The translations under genes and the position numbers were made by a program. Positions 35,408 to 44,191 of a DNA stretch of 46,608 nucleotides are shown piece by piece. Each line of letters begins with the position of its first letter. Within the stretch, counting starts at the first letter, position 1. The DNA lies in the NCBI GenBank assembly GCA_020437395.1, contig JAGQWJ010000024.1, forward strand, positions 1 to 46,608. The letters are read 5' to 3'. Source of the stretch: Ignavibacteriota bacterium. Lineage in GTDB: Bacteria; Bacteroidota; Ignavibacteria; Kapaibacteriales; UBA2268. The notes under the pieces are model-generated. The model saw only the letters and a program-made list of their open reading frames with translations, made no database searches and was not told the origin of the DNA.

Positions 35408-35887
35408 ATGGCTTTACTCTCTAAATCATGTGTTTATGGCATTCGTGCCTCAATCTATATTGCTTCTGAAGAAGAAAATGGGTTTATCCCAATCAGTCAA
35501 GTGGCTAAGGAATTAAATCTATCTCCACATTTCTTGACAAAAATATTGCAAGAGTTAACAAATGAGGATTTATTACTTTCGCACAAAGGACCACGAGGTG
35601 GGGTTAAGTTCGCAAGAGACACAAGTAAGATAAAATTAATAGAAATAATTGGTGCAATAGATGGTATGGATTTATTTACCGAATGTGCCTTGGGTTTAGA
35701 AGGATGTGGAGTTTATAAGCCTTGTCCGCTACACGATAGCTGGACAGAACACAGAAGAGTACTCAGAGAGCTGTTCGAAGAAGAAAATTTGTACGATTTG
35801 GCTATGAATGTTAAAAACGCGGGACTGCGACTTAGAACATTGGACCAAAAAGAAATATTAGACTTAAAGTCAAGTAAGAAAAAATAA
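35408..35887 (+). CDS. Rrf2 family transcriptional regulator (paralogue of the nos regulator)
   Basis: This 159-residue regulator has the same length and opening residues (MALLSKSCVYGIRA) as the one at 24588, and keeps LSPHFLTKILQELT, SHKGPRGGVKF and the three cysteines of the ECALGLEGCGVYKPCPLH region. It is thus a close paralogue with an iron-sulfur-type sensor. It converges on the Rieske-protein gene (2 nt apart), is preceded by a strong terminator and is probably transcribed alone. Its targets are unknown; cross-talk with the nos operator is possible. Confidence 0.9.
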   Translation: MALLSKSCVYGIRASIYIASEEENGFIPISQVAKELNLSPHFLTKILQELTNEDLLLSHKGPRGGVKFARDTSKIKLIEIIGAIDGMDLFTECALGLEGCGVYKPCPLHDSWTEHRRVLRELFEEENLYDLAMNVKNAGLRLRTLDQKEILDLKSSKKK

Positions 35888-35889
35888 TT

Positions 35890-36321
35890 TTAGAGTTTTA
35901 TTTTTACTGTCGAAATAGTTTTATCTACGCTGTAACGCTTCAAATCTCTTTTAGCAGGACCATTAATTACTTTGCCATTTTTCTCAAACTTACTACCATG
36001 AGCCGAGCATACTAGCTGGGCATCGACTAAGTCTAAAGTAACGCTTTTATGAGTGCATTCTAATGAAGTTGCCTCAAAAGTATCTCTTCCCGTCTTGAAT
36101 AGTATAATAGGCTTTTTCAAAGAGTTGGAAGTAATTATGATGCTATCAAATTCTTTGTTTGAGTCTTTATCAATAAATTCAGATTTATCTATTACCAAAT
36201 ATCCTTCTTGAGCAAATGCGTTAACAGATTTCATCTGACTACAGCTATTCAACGCTGCTCCACCAAACGTAATTCCAATGCAGCCGAGACATATATTACT
36301 TATGAATTTTCTTCTTTCCAT
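35890..36321 (-). CDS. Rieske [2Fe-2S] domain protein with Tat-like signal
   Basis: This 143-residue protein has a twin-arginine-like start (MERRKFISNICLGC) and a hydrophobic stretch ending in GGAALNSC, so it is exported folded and may be lipidated. The Rieske cluster ligands are CTH (C89, H91) and CSAHG (C105, H108). It is a small single-domain Rieske protein, not the full QcrA subunit, as no cytochrome b or other partner is adjacent. It may carry electrons in the periplasm. It is the last gene of the minus-strand region before the Rrf2 regulator, but the terminator at 36377-36410 separates it from yceI. Confidence 0.85.
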   Translation of the reverse strand: MERRKFISNICLGCIGITFGGAALNSCSQMKSVNAFAQEGYLVIDKSEFIDKDSNKEFDSIIITSNSLKKPIILFKTGRDTFEATSLECTHKSVTLDLVDAQLVCSAHGSKFEKNGKVINGPAKRDLKRYSVDKTISTVKIKL

Positions 36322-36376
36322 ATCAATTAGGGTAATATATTTTTACTTATATTGTTCAAATTAATAATTTTATAAG

Positions 36377-36410
36377 TAAAAAAAAAAGACTGATTCGATA
36401 AATCAGTCTT
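36377..36410 (-). terminator. Rho-independent terminator after the YceI gene
   Basis: On the minus strand AAGACTGATT / AATCAGTCTT (10-bp perfect stem, 5-nt loop, 36386-36395 with 36401-36410) is followed by a run of T. It closes the eight-gene run that starts at 41492. Confidence 0.93.
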
Positions 36411-36438
36411 GTATGTAAGTATAAATAAAATATTAAAT

Positions 36439-37026
36439 TTACTTTTTAGCCACTAGATGCAAATTAATAGTAAATTCGTCATATATCATTTTGTCACCCA
36501 ATGCTTCTACATCGAAGAAACTTTTCGAATTATATTTAACATTATAATCCGATCTATCAATTACAATTGTAGCAATTGCAGTTAACATATCTCCACTTTC
36601 AGTCACCTCAGCAGGAAAAGTAATCTTTTTTGTTTTGCCTTTTATTGTCATATTACCAGTTATTTGCTGCTTGTTACCTTTCTTTTCTACTTTAGATACT
36701 ACAAATTTCGCTTCTGGGTATTTCTCAACTGAAAAGAAATCGTCAGATTTAAGGTGGTTTACTAATTTTTTGTTGTACTCTGGGTCTTCAATGTCAGTAC
36801 AAGTTATTGATGTCATATCAATCACAAATTCACCACTTGTAATCACTCCATTTTTTGTGTCCAATTCACCAGATTTTATATTCACAAATCCGTCGTGTTC
36901 ACCCGTTACTTTCTCTGCGTGCCACTGCACTTTCGTTGAACTCTTATCAACGTTAAAATCTGCCGCGTTCAACATAGTAGCAGAAACTATTGCTATTGCA
37001 ACAAAACTCAAAATTGATTTTATCAT
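36439..37026 (-). CDS. YceI-like periplasmic lipocalin-fold protein
   Basis: This 195-residue protein has a signal peptide (IKSILSFVAIAIVSATMLNA) and the YceI core: DFNVDKSSTKVQWHAEKVTG at the start, then GEFVIDMTSI, LKSDDFFSVEKYPEAKFV, GNMTIKGKTKKITFPAEV and YNVKYNSKSFF. YceI proteins bind isoprenoid-type lipids in a beta-barrel and occur with respiratory and stress genes. It is the last gene of an operon-like run with a MarR regulator 21 nt upstream. Confidence 0.92.
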   Translation of the reverse strand: MIKSILSFVAIAIVSATMLNAADFNVDKSSTKVQWHAEKVTGEHDGFVNIKSGELDTKNGVITSGEFVIDMTSITCTDIEDPEYNKKLVNHLKSDDFFSVEKYPEAKFVVSKVEKKGNKQQITGNMTIKGKTKKITFPAEVTESGDMLTAIATIVIDRSDYNVKYNSKSFFDVEALGDKMIYDEFTINLHLVAKK

Positions 37027-37047
37027 ATAATTACTCCAATTAAATTA

Positions 37048-37518
37048 TTAAACTGTATTTTTATCTTTATTTAAACCGCTACAAATCTGAGCTAGTACTT
37101 TCTTACAAGTTTGCAATTCCGATTCATTAACGAAGCTAGTAGTTTCTTTAGCTGTTTGTTCTCCAATTTCCAATGCAATTTTCTTTAATTTTTTGCCATT
37201 GGTAGTCAAGAAAATCTTGTTACAACGTTTGTCATCATCGTTTACTCTTCGTTCTATGTATCCTTTCGATTCCAAATTATTAAGAAGACGAGTAATTCCC
37301 GGTTTATCTTTGCTTGTCTTACACGCTAAATCTAACTGGGTTTGTCCTTCTTCTATCCAAAGTTGTTTTAGTACACCATATTGCTCAGACGTAATCTTAT
37401 TCCCAGAAGATTTCAAATTGTTGCTAAGTCTTCTGTTTATAGACCTATAAGCTACACCAGTCAAGTATCCAATACTCTCCTTGCCAGTAAACTCTTTATC
37501 TTCTTCATTAATTGTCAT
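37048..37518 (-). CDS. MarR family transcriptional regulator
   Basis: This winged helix-turn-helix regulator of about 156 residues has the MarR layout: N-terminal dimer helix, ITSEQYGVLKQLWIEEGQTQ, recognition helix in DKPGITRLLNNLESKGYIER, wing VNDDDKRCNKIFLTTNGKKL and a C-terminal helix. The start at 37518 (MTINEEDKE) is chosen. It lies between an old yellow enzyme gene and yceI, a context that fits an electrophile-responsive repressor (like NemR or OhrR). A conserved cysteine pair (CKTSKD, CNKI) could serve redox sensing. Confidence 0.88.
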   Translation of the reverse strand: MTINEEDKEFTGKESIGYLTGVAYRSINRRLSNNLKSSGNKITSEQYGVLKQLWIEEGQTQLDLACKTSKDKPGITRLLNNLESKGYIERRVNDDDKRCNKIFLTTNGKKLKKIALEIGEQTAKETTSFVNESELQTCKKVLAQICSGLNKDKNTV

Positions 37519-37552
37519 AACAACTATCACGGTTAGTTAAAAATATTATTGT

Positions 37553-38650
37553 TTAATCATCTAAAAAAGGATAGTCAATATAGCCATTTGCTCCACCTTT
37601 GTAAAATGTTTTTACATCCCACGTATTCAATTCAGCATTTTTTTCAATTCGTTTCACTAAATCCGGATTAGCTATTAATAATTTACCAAACGCTACCATA
37701 TCAGAAATATTGTGTTGCAAATACTCCTCAGCTTCTTCTACAGAAAATCCGCTATTAGTCAATAAGGCACCATTGTAAATTTTACGAAAATATTTTGTAA
37801 CCTCTCTGTCTTGTAGATAGAGGTCTTGAGGTATATAAGTTTTACCTGGCGGTGCATAGGGTTCCATAATATGCAAATATGCAAGATTAAAGTTATTCAG
37901 CTCCTTTACGAAGTGACTAAATGTTTCAACTGGGGTCTCGTCGATCATACCATTGAAAGTACCACTTGGAGATAAGCGAATTGCTGTTCTATCATTGCCA
38001 ATAGCAGCGCAGACTGCCTCTACTACCTCCAATCCGAACCTACTTCTATTTTCTATTGACCCACCATATTCATCAATCCTTTGATTTGAACCACTACAAA
38101 TAAATTGATCTATCAGATAACCGTTAGCTCCATGGATTTCAACTCCATCAAACCCAGCTTCAATAGCGTTTTTGGCAGCTTTAGCATAATCCTCAATAGT
38201 GTCTTTTATTTCTTTGATATCTAACTCTTTTGGAGTTTCTTTATCTTTAATCCCATCGTAAGTCATTACTCTTCCACCAGAATTGATAGCAGATGCCGAT
38301 ACAGTTGGTTTACCATTGTGAAAATCAGGGTGAGATGAACGACCTGTGTGCCAAAGTTGAAGAAAAATTTTGCCTCCTTTGCTATGAACAGCATCAGTTA
38401 TAGGTTTCCATCCTTCTATCTGTTGATTGGTCCATATCCCAGGTGTGTTAATATATCCGACTCCCATAGGAGAAATATTAGTTGCTTCTGAAATTATTAG
38501 CCCTACACTTGACCTTTGTTCATAATACTCACGCATTAAATCATTTGGAACTCCCTCTCTGTTAGAACGATTCCTTGTTAAAGGAGCCATTATTACTCTG
38601 TTGCGTAGTTCTATATTTCCAATTTTTATTGGAGTAAGCAATTTCTTCAT
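37553..38650 (-). CDS. Old yellow enzyme family NADH:flavin oxidoreductase
   Basis: This 365-residue FMN enzyme reduces activated alkenes, quinones or nitro compounds with NAD(P)H. The barrel start is LLTPIKIGNIELRNRVIMAP, followed by LTRNRS; the ligand-binding pair His173 and Asn176 is in EIHGANGYLIDQF; and the FMN phosphate-binding region is LLTNSGFSVEEAEEYL then VAFGKLLIANPDL. It is full length, the NemA-like classical type. It is 34 nt upstream of the MarR gene and 17 nt downstream of the YciI-like gene. Confidence 0.94.
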   Translation of the reverse strand: MKKLLTPIKIGNIELRNRVIMAPLTRNRSNREGVPNDLMREYYEQRSSVGLIISEATNISPMGVGYINTPGIWTNQQIEGWKPITDAVHSKGGKIFLQLWHTGRSSHPDFHNGKPTVSASAINSGGRVMTYDGIKDKETPKELDIKEIKDTIEDYAKAAKNAIEAGFDGVEIHGANGYLIDQFICSGSNQRIDEYGGSIENRSRFGLEVVEAVCAAIGNDRTAIRLSPSGTFNGMIDETPVETFSHFVKELNNFNLAYLHIMEPYAPPGKTYIPQDLYLQDREVTKYFRKIYNGALLTNSGFSVEEAEEYLQHNISDMVAFGKLLIANPDLVKRIEKNAELNTWDVKTFYKGGANGYIDYPFLDD

Positions 38651-38667
38651 ATTATAAAATATTTAGT

Positions 38668-39063
38668 TTATTCTGGTAAACAATTTCCTGGTTCTGACAT
38701 CCAAGGGTGTACTTCCGCAATCAACCTGCCTGCTTTAATTGCGGGATCTGTTGCACAAAGCACTTCGACTTCTTCTTTGCTTTCTGCATTGAATATGAAA
38801 ATACCGCGTACTTCCGAATCATCAAGAAGTGGTCCTGCAATTACTATTTTGCCTTGATTGGCTAATCTTTTTATGTTTGCCAAATGACCTTTCTGTATTT
38901 CCATAGCAACATCTTTGGTTTGATCTCTTTTCGGGCCTGATTTGAGGAAGACTAAATAGTATGTTTTGAGTTTAAATTCTGGTGCATTTTCTTTTGATAT
39001 TACAATATACGTCAATATTGAAAATGACAAAAAAATAGTAATATAAATAAATGATTTTCTCAT
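38668..39063 (-). CDS. YciI-like protein with N-terminal membrane anchor
   Basis: This 131-residue protein has an N-terminal membrane helix (KSFIYITIFLSFSILTYIVI) and a YCII-related ferredoxin-like fold: YYLVFLKSGP, KGHLANIKRLANQGKIVIAG then PLLDDSEVRGIFIFNAES, and ending IAEVHPWMSE. Most YciI proteins are cytosolic, so the membrane anchor is unusual. The conserved His in KGHL is present. Its neighbours suggest a detoxification or stress context. Confidence 0.8.
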   Translation of the reverse strand: MRKSFIYITIFLSFSILTYIVISKENAPEFKLKTYYLVFLKSGPKRDQTKDVAMEIQKGHLANIKRLANQGKIVIAGPLLDDSEVRGIFIFNAESKEEVEVLCATDPAIKAGRLIAEVHPWMSEPGNCLPE

Positions 39064-39085
39064 TCAATAGTGCTCCAATTTATTC

Positions 39086-39523
39086 TTATTCTTCTTTGCT
39101 CATATTTTCTTTGCTTGATGTTTGCATTTCCTTGAATATAGCAAAATCGTGTGCTAAATCAATAAGATTAAGCACACATCCGCGGGTTAGCTTAAAATAT
39201 GTAGTATCAAATCTTTTGACTAAGTTTTCCTCATCTAACTTAGAAGTGATTGTGATTATATTTTGTTTAAAAAGCTCTAAGTAATTTTCAAACTCCGACT
39301 TAAAATTGATAGAGGAAGCATCGTTTGGGTCTATCTTGTTAAGTGATTTTGATAGTTTAAAAAACGCAGTACCATTGAAAACGGCCTCACCAAAATCATC
39401 AATTAGCATATTAGTAACAGCTAATTCCATAACAACAGAAAAATCATTTTTCTTTTGTAGCTTCTTTTCAGTAAAACTTTCTATGGTATTAACTACGTTC
39501 TGTGTATCTTTTGAAATTTCCAT
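39086..39523 (-). CDS. Hypothetical helical protein
   Basis: This 145-residue, probably all-helical acidic cytosolic protein is not recognised. Its start codon shares one base with the stop of the upstream gene (TAATG), so it belongs to the same transcript, which supports it being real. The next gene, YciI-like, follows after 22 nt. Confidence 0.55.
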   Translation of the reverse strand: MEISKDTQNVVNTIESFTEKKLQKKNDFSVVMELAVTNMLIDDFGEAVFNGTAFFKLSKSLNKIDPNDASSINFKSEFENYLELFKQNIITITSKLDEENLVKRFDTTYFKLTRGCVLNLIDLAHDFAIFKEMQTSSKENMSKEE

Positions 39524-40140
39524 TAGTACTTCATTGTAGCAATTATTGATTTGAATATATTCTCTTGTTCTAATTCAGTCGGGAAAGACATACCTTTTAT
39601 ATCCGTAGGAATTAAAGTAAATTCATAGTAATTGTTAATGTCCGTTCTGAATACAGCAGTCCTTGCCGTCAAAGCCCCACCAGTATTTGAGTACCTATAG
39701 GTACCATATTTTAAGTTCCCAGCTTCGATTAATCCATATCTTGAAGTAAGCTGACAGTTACCGTTCGTGTTGTTGGCTTTCGTTGTGTAGCTATATTTTG
39801 CAATTCCAATTTCTTTTTCTTGCTTATAGTTTTGTTCCAATAAACTAGTGTTCTGTATTTTCTTAAAAACAGCAGTAATATTGTAATCACTGGTAGTAGC
39901 AACAGCTATTGTCCCTTCAGATGTTTTAGAATCCAAATCTACAAAAAACCAGCCTTGCGGTATAGATGCTATCATATCACCATCAAAAGATCGTATATAC
40001 TCATCTTGCATAGGTAATATGGGTTTAGGGCTAAGTTTCACTACTGGTTCCCTAGTTTCAGTATCAAATTTTTTAACTATTACACAGGAGTGAAGTGTTA
40101 CTAATAGCATTGCAACTATGATTATTCTAATGTGATTCAT
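39523..40140 (-). CDS. Putative lipoprotein of unknown function
   Basis: This 205-residue protein has a lipobox-like LVTLHSC (Cys19), then a mature part with alternating beta-strand pattern and motifs PQGWFFVDLD and YGTYRYSNTGG. No known domain was recognised. It overlaps the DUF1684 gene by 14 nt and the next gene by one base. The envelope location is inferred. Confidence 0.6.
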   Translation of the reverse strand: MNHIRIIIVAMLLVTLHSCVIVKKFDTETREPVVKLSPKPILPMQDEYIRSFDGDMIASIPQGWFFVDLDSKTSEGTIAVATTSDYNITAVFKKIQNTSLLEQNYKQEKEIGIAKYSYTTKANNTNGNCQLTSRYGLIEAGNLKYGTYRYSNTGGALTARTAVFRTDINNYYEFTLIPTDIKGMSFPTELEQENIFKSIIATMKY

Positions 40141-40741
40141 TGTGAGATTTTTCCCCAGCTTCTATTTTTGTTTTTAAATAATTATCATCGGGTACAATTG
40201 GGCAAGAATATTTTGCATTGTAATAGCAATATGGGTTATATGCCAAATTAAAGTCCAATAAATATTTTTTATTGTTAGTGATTTCTAAATCAATATAACG
40301 CCCTGCTTCATAAGTCTCTGAGCCATTTGTTTCATCATGGAATGGGATAAAAAAACTTTCGGGATGTTCTATATTGATATATGCAGTCAATGAAAACTTT
40401 TCGTCTTTCAATTTGAAATTCAATTCGCCGAACCTGATCATCTTGCGAACGTCACTTTGAGTAGTAAGCATCTCTAAAGTATCTTTTTCAGCAAACTCTT
40501 CAAGAAAAGCATCTACTTTATACTCTAGTTTGGGTTCATAGTAAAAAGGTATTATCTTCTCGGTCATATCGACTACTGGTGAATCTTCCGAGTGTTTGAA
40601 GAAATCTTTTACTTGCTCTCTGTATTCCTCTATTTCTTTTTTGTAATCACTACTATGATTTTGATTGTCACAAGAATTAACAGTTATAGCTGCTACAAAA
40701 GCAAATATTAAAAATAATTTAAAGTTCAAGTGTAATTCCAT
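40127..40741 (-). CDS. DUF1684 domain lipoprotein
   Basis: This 204-residue protein has a signal ending in AAITVNSC (lipidation at Cys24). Its DUF1684 signature is clear: the start YKKEIEEYREQVKDFFK, the central FFIPFHDETNGSETYEAGRY, and the ending LDFNLAYNPYCYYNAKYSC followed by P. The family is of unknown function; the conserved YNPYCxY and SCP cysteines may pair or bind metal. It overlaps the DUF481 gene upstream by 23 nt. Confidence 0.88.
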   Translation of the reverse strand: MELHLNFKLFLIFAFVAAITVNSCDNQNHSSDYKKEIEEYREQVKDFFKHSEDSPVVDMTEKIIPFYYEPKLEYKVDAFLEEFAEKDTLEMLTTQSDVRKMIRFGELNFKLKDEKFSLTAYINIEHPESFFIPFHDETNGSETYEAGRYIDLEITNNKKYLLDFNLAYNPYCYYNAKYSCPIVPDDNYLKTKIEAGEKSHNESH

Positions 40742-41492
40742 TTTTTATTTCCAAATCATATTCTTTCACACCTTCTGGAGGTTCTTTATCAAATCTATAG
40801 TTTAAATTGAACACAAATTTAACAGATTCTGTTATACTAAATTGAAATCTGGTATCATTCAATATTCTGTGGTCGTTCAACCTATTGACATCTACTTGAA
40901 AATAAGTTACCGAATTAATAGAGAAATTATCCGATGGCTTCCAGTTAAGAGTCAAATAGTTAGTAGAACGAATAATTTCAGTAATATGTGTAGGAATTAT
41001 ATTTATTTCTTCCATTTCATACATAGCACCAACACCCAAATAGGCATCAAAACCCGCTGAGGAGTCAGTCACAAAGTCTTTTTTCGATATTGAAATTCTT
41101 ATTCCCCCACCTATTAAGTTTCTATCAGTTAACAGGACAAAGTCGTTATATTCCTTTTGAATAAAAAACTCAGGTTCAAGCAGAGAATCAATTTCATAGA
41201 TAAACCTACCGTGCAAGAATGCCTTATCGCTAATAACGGCTTTATTGCCCTCTTTATAAGCAATTTCACCCACAATAAACGATCTATATGCGGGTTTTAT
41301 GTAATCAATACGTAGCCTTCCTTCACCACTAATAAACTCGGAGTTGCCTGAATTTAGACCAAAAAGTAAATCTATTCTTGATTTGAATCCTTCATTAATT
41401 TTACTTTTTCTTATGGCTTCTGTGTTGACTTGAGAGTAAACAACAAACGAAGAAGCTAACAATAGAAAAGTTAAAATTCTAATTAAATACAT
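40719..41492 (-). CDS. DUF481-like outer-membrane beta-barrel protein
   Basis: This protein of about 257 residues has a signal peptide (YLIRILTFLLLASSFVVYSQ). The start at 41492 is preferred to the in-frame ATG at 41525. The mature part is rich in amphipathic strands (LLFGLNSGNSEFISGEGRLR, FSINSVTYFQVDVN), matching DUF481, a small beta-barrel family. The C terminus ends with a strand, as in barrels. It is the first gene of the eight-gene run. On the minus strand TAATTTTG (41523-41530) upstream is a candidate -7 element without a clear -33. Confidence 0.75.
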   Translation of the reverse strand: MYLIRILTFLLLASSFVVYSQVNTEAIRKSKINEGFKSRIDLLFGLNSGNSEFISGEGRLRIDYIKPAYRSFIVGEIAYKEGNKAVISDKAFLHGRFIYEIDSLLEPEFFIQKEYNDFVLLTDRNLIGGGIRISISKKDFVTDSSAGFDAYLGVGAMYEMEEINIIPTHITEIIRSTNYLTLNWKPSDNFSINSVTYFQVDVNRLNDHRILNDTRFQFSITESVKFVFNLNYRFDKEPPEGVKEYDLEIKNGITLEL

Positions 41493-41559
41493 ACTACTAT
41501 TCTTTAAGTTTAATAGTTCATACAAAATTACTGAATTAATATATGATTGTTAAACTTAA

Positions 41560-42837
41560 TTATTGACAACCTTCACTTTTTGCTTCTCGCTTTCTCTCTG
41601 CAAATGTTTTTTTCTTTTCGACAATTGTCTGGCCTAAAACTTTTAATTGGTATCCGCCTTCTACTACCATTTTCACGTAGCCAGATTTGCAAAGCGGTCC
41701 CCAATTTAAACTAGAGCCAGTAGTAAATCCTGTGTGAATGTAAGCTAACTCCTGACCTGCAATGTTCAACCCAACTCGAGGGAATGCGACACCAAATTGA
41801 ACATCAATTGGTATTCCTAGACTAGCCGCAGCGTCAAATTCTCCGTCTTTTATTTCTTCTTTACCGAAATTACCCCCTGTGTGAAAGTCGGCTCCTGTGT
41901 ATTCAAAATTGCCATCAGCTGTTAACGACAATTTACTAGATGCAGTTGCTGATGACTTAACATCGGGCACTGTCATCTTTGTAACAAATTGGATACCTAT
42001 ATCTATTGAGACTGGTATTGGCAATGGAATTGGCCCGCTTGGTGTTGGTATGAACCTTATAGGAATGCTAAGTGCAATCCCAGGTAGTTCTAGATCATGT
42101 TCTCCGGATTTGCTACCTGCAGCTGACAAACTTAACTCCAAATCAGCAGCAATTCCTTTATTGAATGATTTAAACTTTTCTAATTTTCCTTCTTTAATCT
42201 TTATTAAAGTTGATTGATTAGGTAAAGTAACAGTACCTTTAGCAGTAAAAGCTGCCGTCGCATCACCAGCAATTTTTTTAGACATTACAAATGTGAATAC
42301 ACAAGAGTTTATTTTACCATCAACTAATTTTGGTTCTATTTCGATTTTGTGGTCTATACCTCCGTAGCTGATTGTGTGTTCTATCTTCTCATTGAATTCC
42401 GTAGGCATAGTCATCACTGTAGTCCCATCGAACTTCAAAGCAGTGGCATTGTTCCATTCGGGTGTTATGTCCCATGCAATTTCTCCATTTTTAATTACAT
42501 CGGTCAGTGCTGCATCTTCTGTTTCTACAACTAAGTTACTTCCGTTTCTCATTGCAGATTTTACTTTTCTAAGTAGCTTTCCTTCTATCAAGATGATTTC
42601 GCCCTCTTTAGGGTCTTCTTCAAACTTACTTCCGTCTAATGTATAAGTATTACTTGCCGTGTCCAAACCTATAACAATATTATTGTCATTATCTTTTAAA
42701 ATGATTGTATTATCGCTATACTCAACTTCGTAAATTGGAGTAATAGTTGTGTCTTCGACCGGATTTGATGCTGTATCATCGCTACAACTAATTGCAAATA
42801 TTAGAATGAATGTAGCTAATAATAATCTTTTGATCAT
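41560..42837 (-). CDS. Lipoprotein of unknown function
   Basis: This 425-residue protein has a lipobox IFAISC (Cys18). The mature part starts with a strand-rich region (about 35-130; YSDNTIILKDNDNNIVIG, then TYTLDG), and continues with beta-strands typical of secreted beta-sandwich or helix proteins; two Pro-rich segments (IRFIPTPSGPIPLPIP) occur at about 255-275. The C-terminal tail is basic (KKKTFAERKREAKSEGC). No family was recognised. The gene lies between the terminator of the PLP enzyme and the DUF481 gene, 67 nt from the latter. Confidence 0.6.
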   Translation of the reverse strand: MIKRLLLATFILIFAISCSDDTASNPVEDTTITPIYEVEYSDNTIILKDNDNNIVIGLDTASNTYTLDGSKFEEDPKEGEIILIEGKLLRKVKSAMRNGSNLVVETEDAALTDVIKNGEIAWDITPEWNNATALKFDGTTVMTMPTEFNEKIEHTISYGGIDHKIEIEPKLVDGKINSCVFTFVMSKKIAGDATAAFTAKGTVTLPNQSTLIKIKEGKLEKFKSFNKGIAADLELSLSAAGSKSGEHDLELPGIALSIPIRFIPTPSGPIPLPIPVSIDIGIQFVTKMTVPDVKSSATASSKLSLTADGNFEYTGADFHTGGNFGKEEIKDGEFDAAASLGIPIDVQFGVAFPRVGLNIAGQELAYIHTGFTTGSSLNWGPLCKSGYVKMVVEGGYQLKVLGQTIVEKKKTFAERKREAKSEGCQ

Positions 42838-42890
42838 TTTAATGCCTCTTTAATTAATTAGAATAGTGATACTAAAATTTATCTAATATA

Positions 42891-42919
42891 TAAAAAAAGA
42901 CGCAATCTCTTGCGTCTTT
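42891..42919 (-). terminator. Rho-independent terminator of the trans-sulfuration gene
   Basis: On the minus strand AAAGACGCAA / TTGCGTCTTT form a 10-bp stem with a 4-nt loop, followed by seven T. It lies 35 nt after the stop codon at 42954. Confidence 0.92.
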
Positions 42920-42953
42920 CAACATTTTGCCAAATATTAATGTAGGTTACAAT

Positions 42954-44120
42954 CTAAACTTTATCAAAAGCATATTTCATATCTTCGATCAAGTCTTCTA
43001 CTTCTTCTATTCCTACAGATACTCTGATAAGATTATCAGAGAGACCTATCTTCTCTCTTTCAGCTTTAGGTATCGAGGCGTGAGTCATTATGGCAGGACT
43101 CTCTATAAGACTTTCAACTCCGCCTAAACTCTCTGCTAATACGAATAAGTCAACATTTTCTAAGAAAGTACGAGCCGCATCTAATCCACCTTTAATGAAA
43201 AACGTAATCATTCCGCCGAAGCCAGACATTTGTTCTTTTGCTAACTGATGATGTGGGTGAGATTCTAATCCAGGATAAACTACTTTTTCTACTTTAGGAT
43301 GTTGCTCCAAGAATTTTGCTATTTCGATTGCATTTTTCTCGTGTTGCTTCATTCGTACACCCAATGTTTTTACTCCACGCAACACTAACCAACTATCAAA
43401 TGGCGATTGTGATGGGCCGATTGAGTTTTGTAATTTATGAATTCTCTGAGCCAACTCATCATTGTTAAGCATAATAGCTCCTGCTACTACATCACTATGA
43501 CCATTGATATACTTGGACATAGAGTGATAAGAAATATCAGCCCCCAAGTCTAAAGGATTTTGGAAATATGGACTCATAAAAGTGTTGTCAACAGCAGTGA
43601 GTGCACCAACTTCTTTGGCTTTGGATGCAATTGTTTTTATATCGCTCAACTTTAACAATGGGTTCGTAGGAGATTCAATCCAAATTAAAGATGGCTTTAG
43701 TTCATCTATTTTTCTCAATGTTTCTTCCGTATTGCTTGTGTCAGTGAAAACAAAATTGAAGTCATCATTGTAAACAGTAGTAAAAAGTCGGTAAGTTCCA
43801 CCGTAAACGTCATCTCCACAAAGCACAGTAGAACCCTTGGGCATGGCCATCAATACGAGCATTTCGGCAGACATCCCACTTGCAGTAACTACGCAATGTT
43901 TTGCGTTTTCCAATGCTGCCAAGCACTCTTCCAATCTAGATCTTGTTGGATTGTGTGTGCGGGAATATTCGTATCCGCGGTGCACACCTGGTGAAGATTG
44001 TGCATAAGTAGAAGTTTGGAATATCGGTGGAGCAACAGCTCCAGTTATTGGGTCTGGGTAATTTCCAACGTGAAGTGAACGTGTGTTGAACCCTTTCTTT
44101 AAATATTTTTCGTTTTGCAT
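42954..44120 (-). CDS. Cystathionine gamma-synthase/gamma-lyase family PLP enzyme
   Basis: This 388-residue enzyme belongs to the Cys/Met metabolism PLP family. The PLP lysine is Lys203 in SMSKYINGHSD. The phosphate-binding YSR (52-54) and SGM (81-83) are present, with PTNP and VDNTF as further family signatures; GVESLIESPAIMTHASIP is the C-terminal substrate-binding region. Whether it acts as synthase (MetB) or lyase (MccB/CGL) cannot be decided from these motifs. With ahcY in the same window it could convert homocysteine to cystathionine or cystathionine to cysteine. Confidence 0.93.
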   Translation of the reverse strand: MQNEKYLKKGFNTRSLHVGNYPDPITGAVAPPIFQTSTYAQSSPGVHRGYEYSRTHNPTRSRLEECLAALENAKHCVVTASGMSAEMLVLMAMPKGSTVLCGDDVYGGTYRLFTTVYNDDFNFVFTDTSNTEETLRKIDELKPSLIWIESPTNPLLKLSDIKTIASKAKEVGALTAVDNTFMSPYFQNPLDLGADISYHSMSKYINGHSDVVAGAIMLNNDELAQRIHKLQNSIGPSQSPFDSWLVLRGVKTLGVRMKQHEKNAIEIAKFLEQHPKVEKVVYPGLESHPHHQLAKEQMSGFGGMITFFIKGGLDAARTFLENVDLFVLAESLGGVESLIESPAIMTHASIPKAEREKIGLSDNLIRVSVGIEEVEDLIEDMKYAFDKV

Positions 44121-44191
44121 TTATAATCTATGGTTTTAGTTATTGGAATAATTTTATATCGAACGATTAAGAAGTATTTATAATCTATTTT

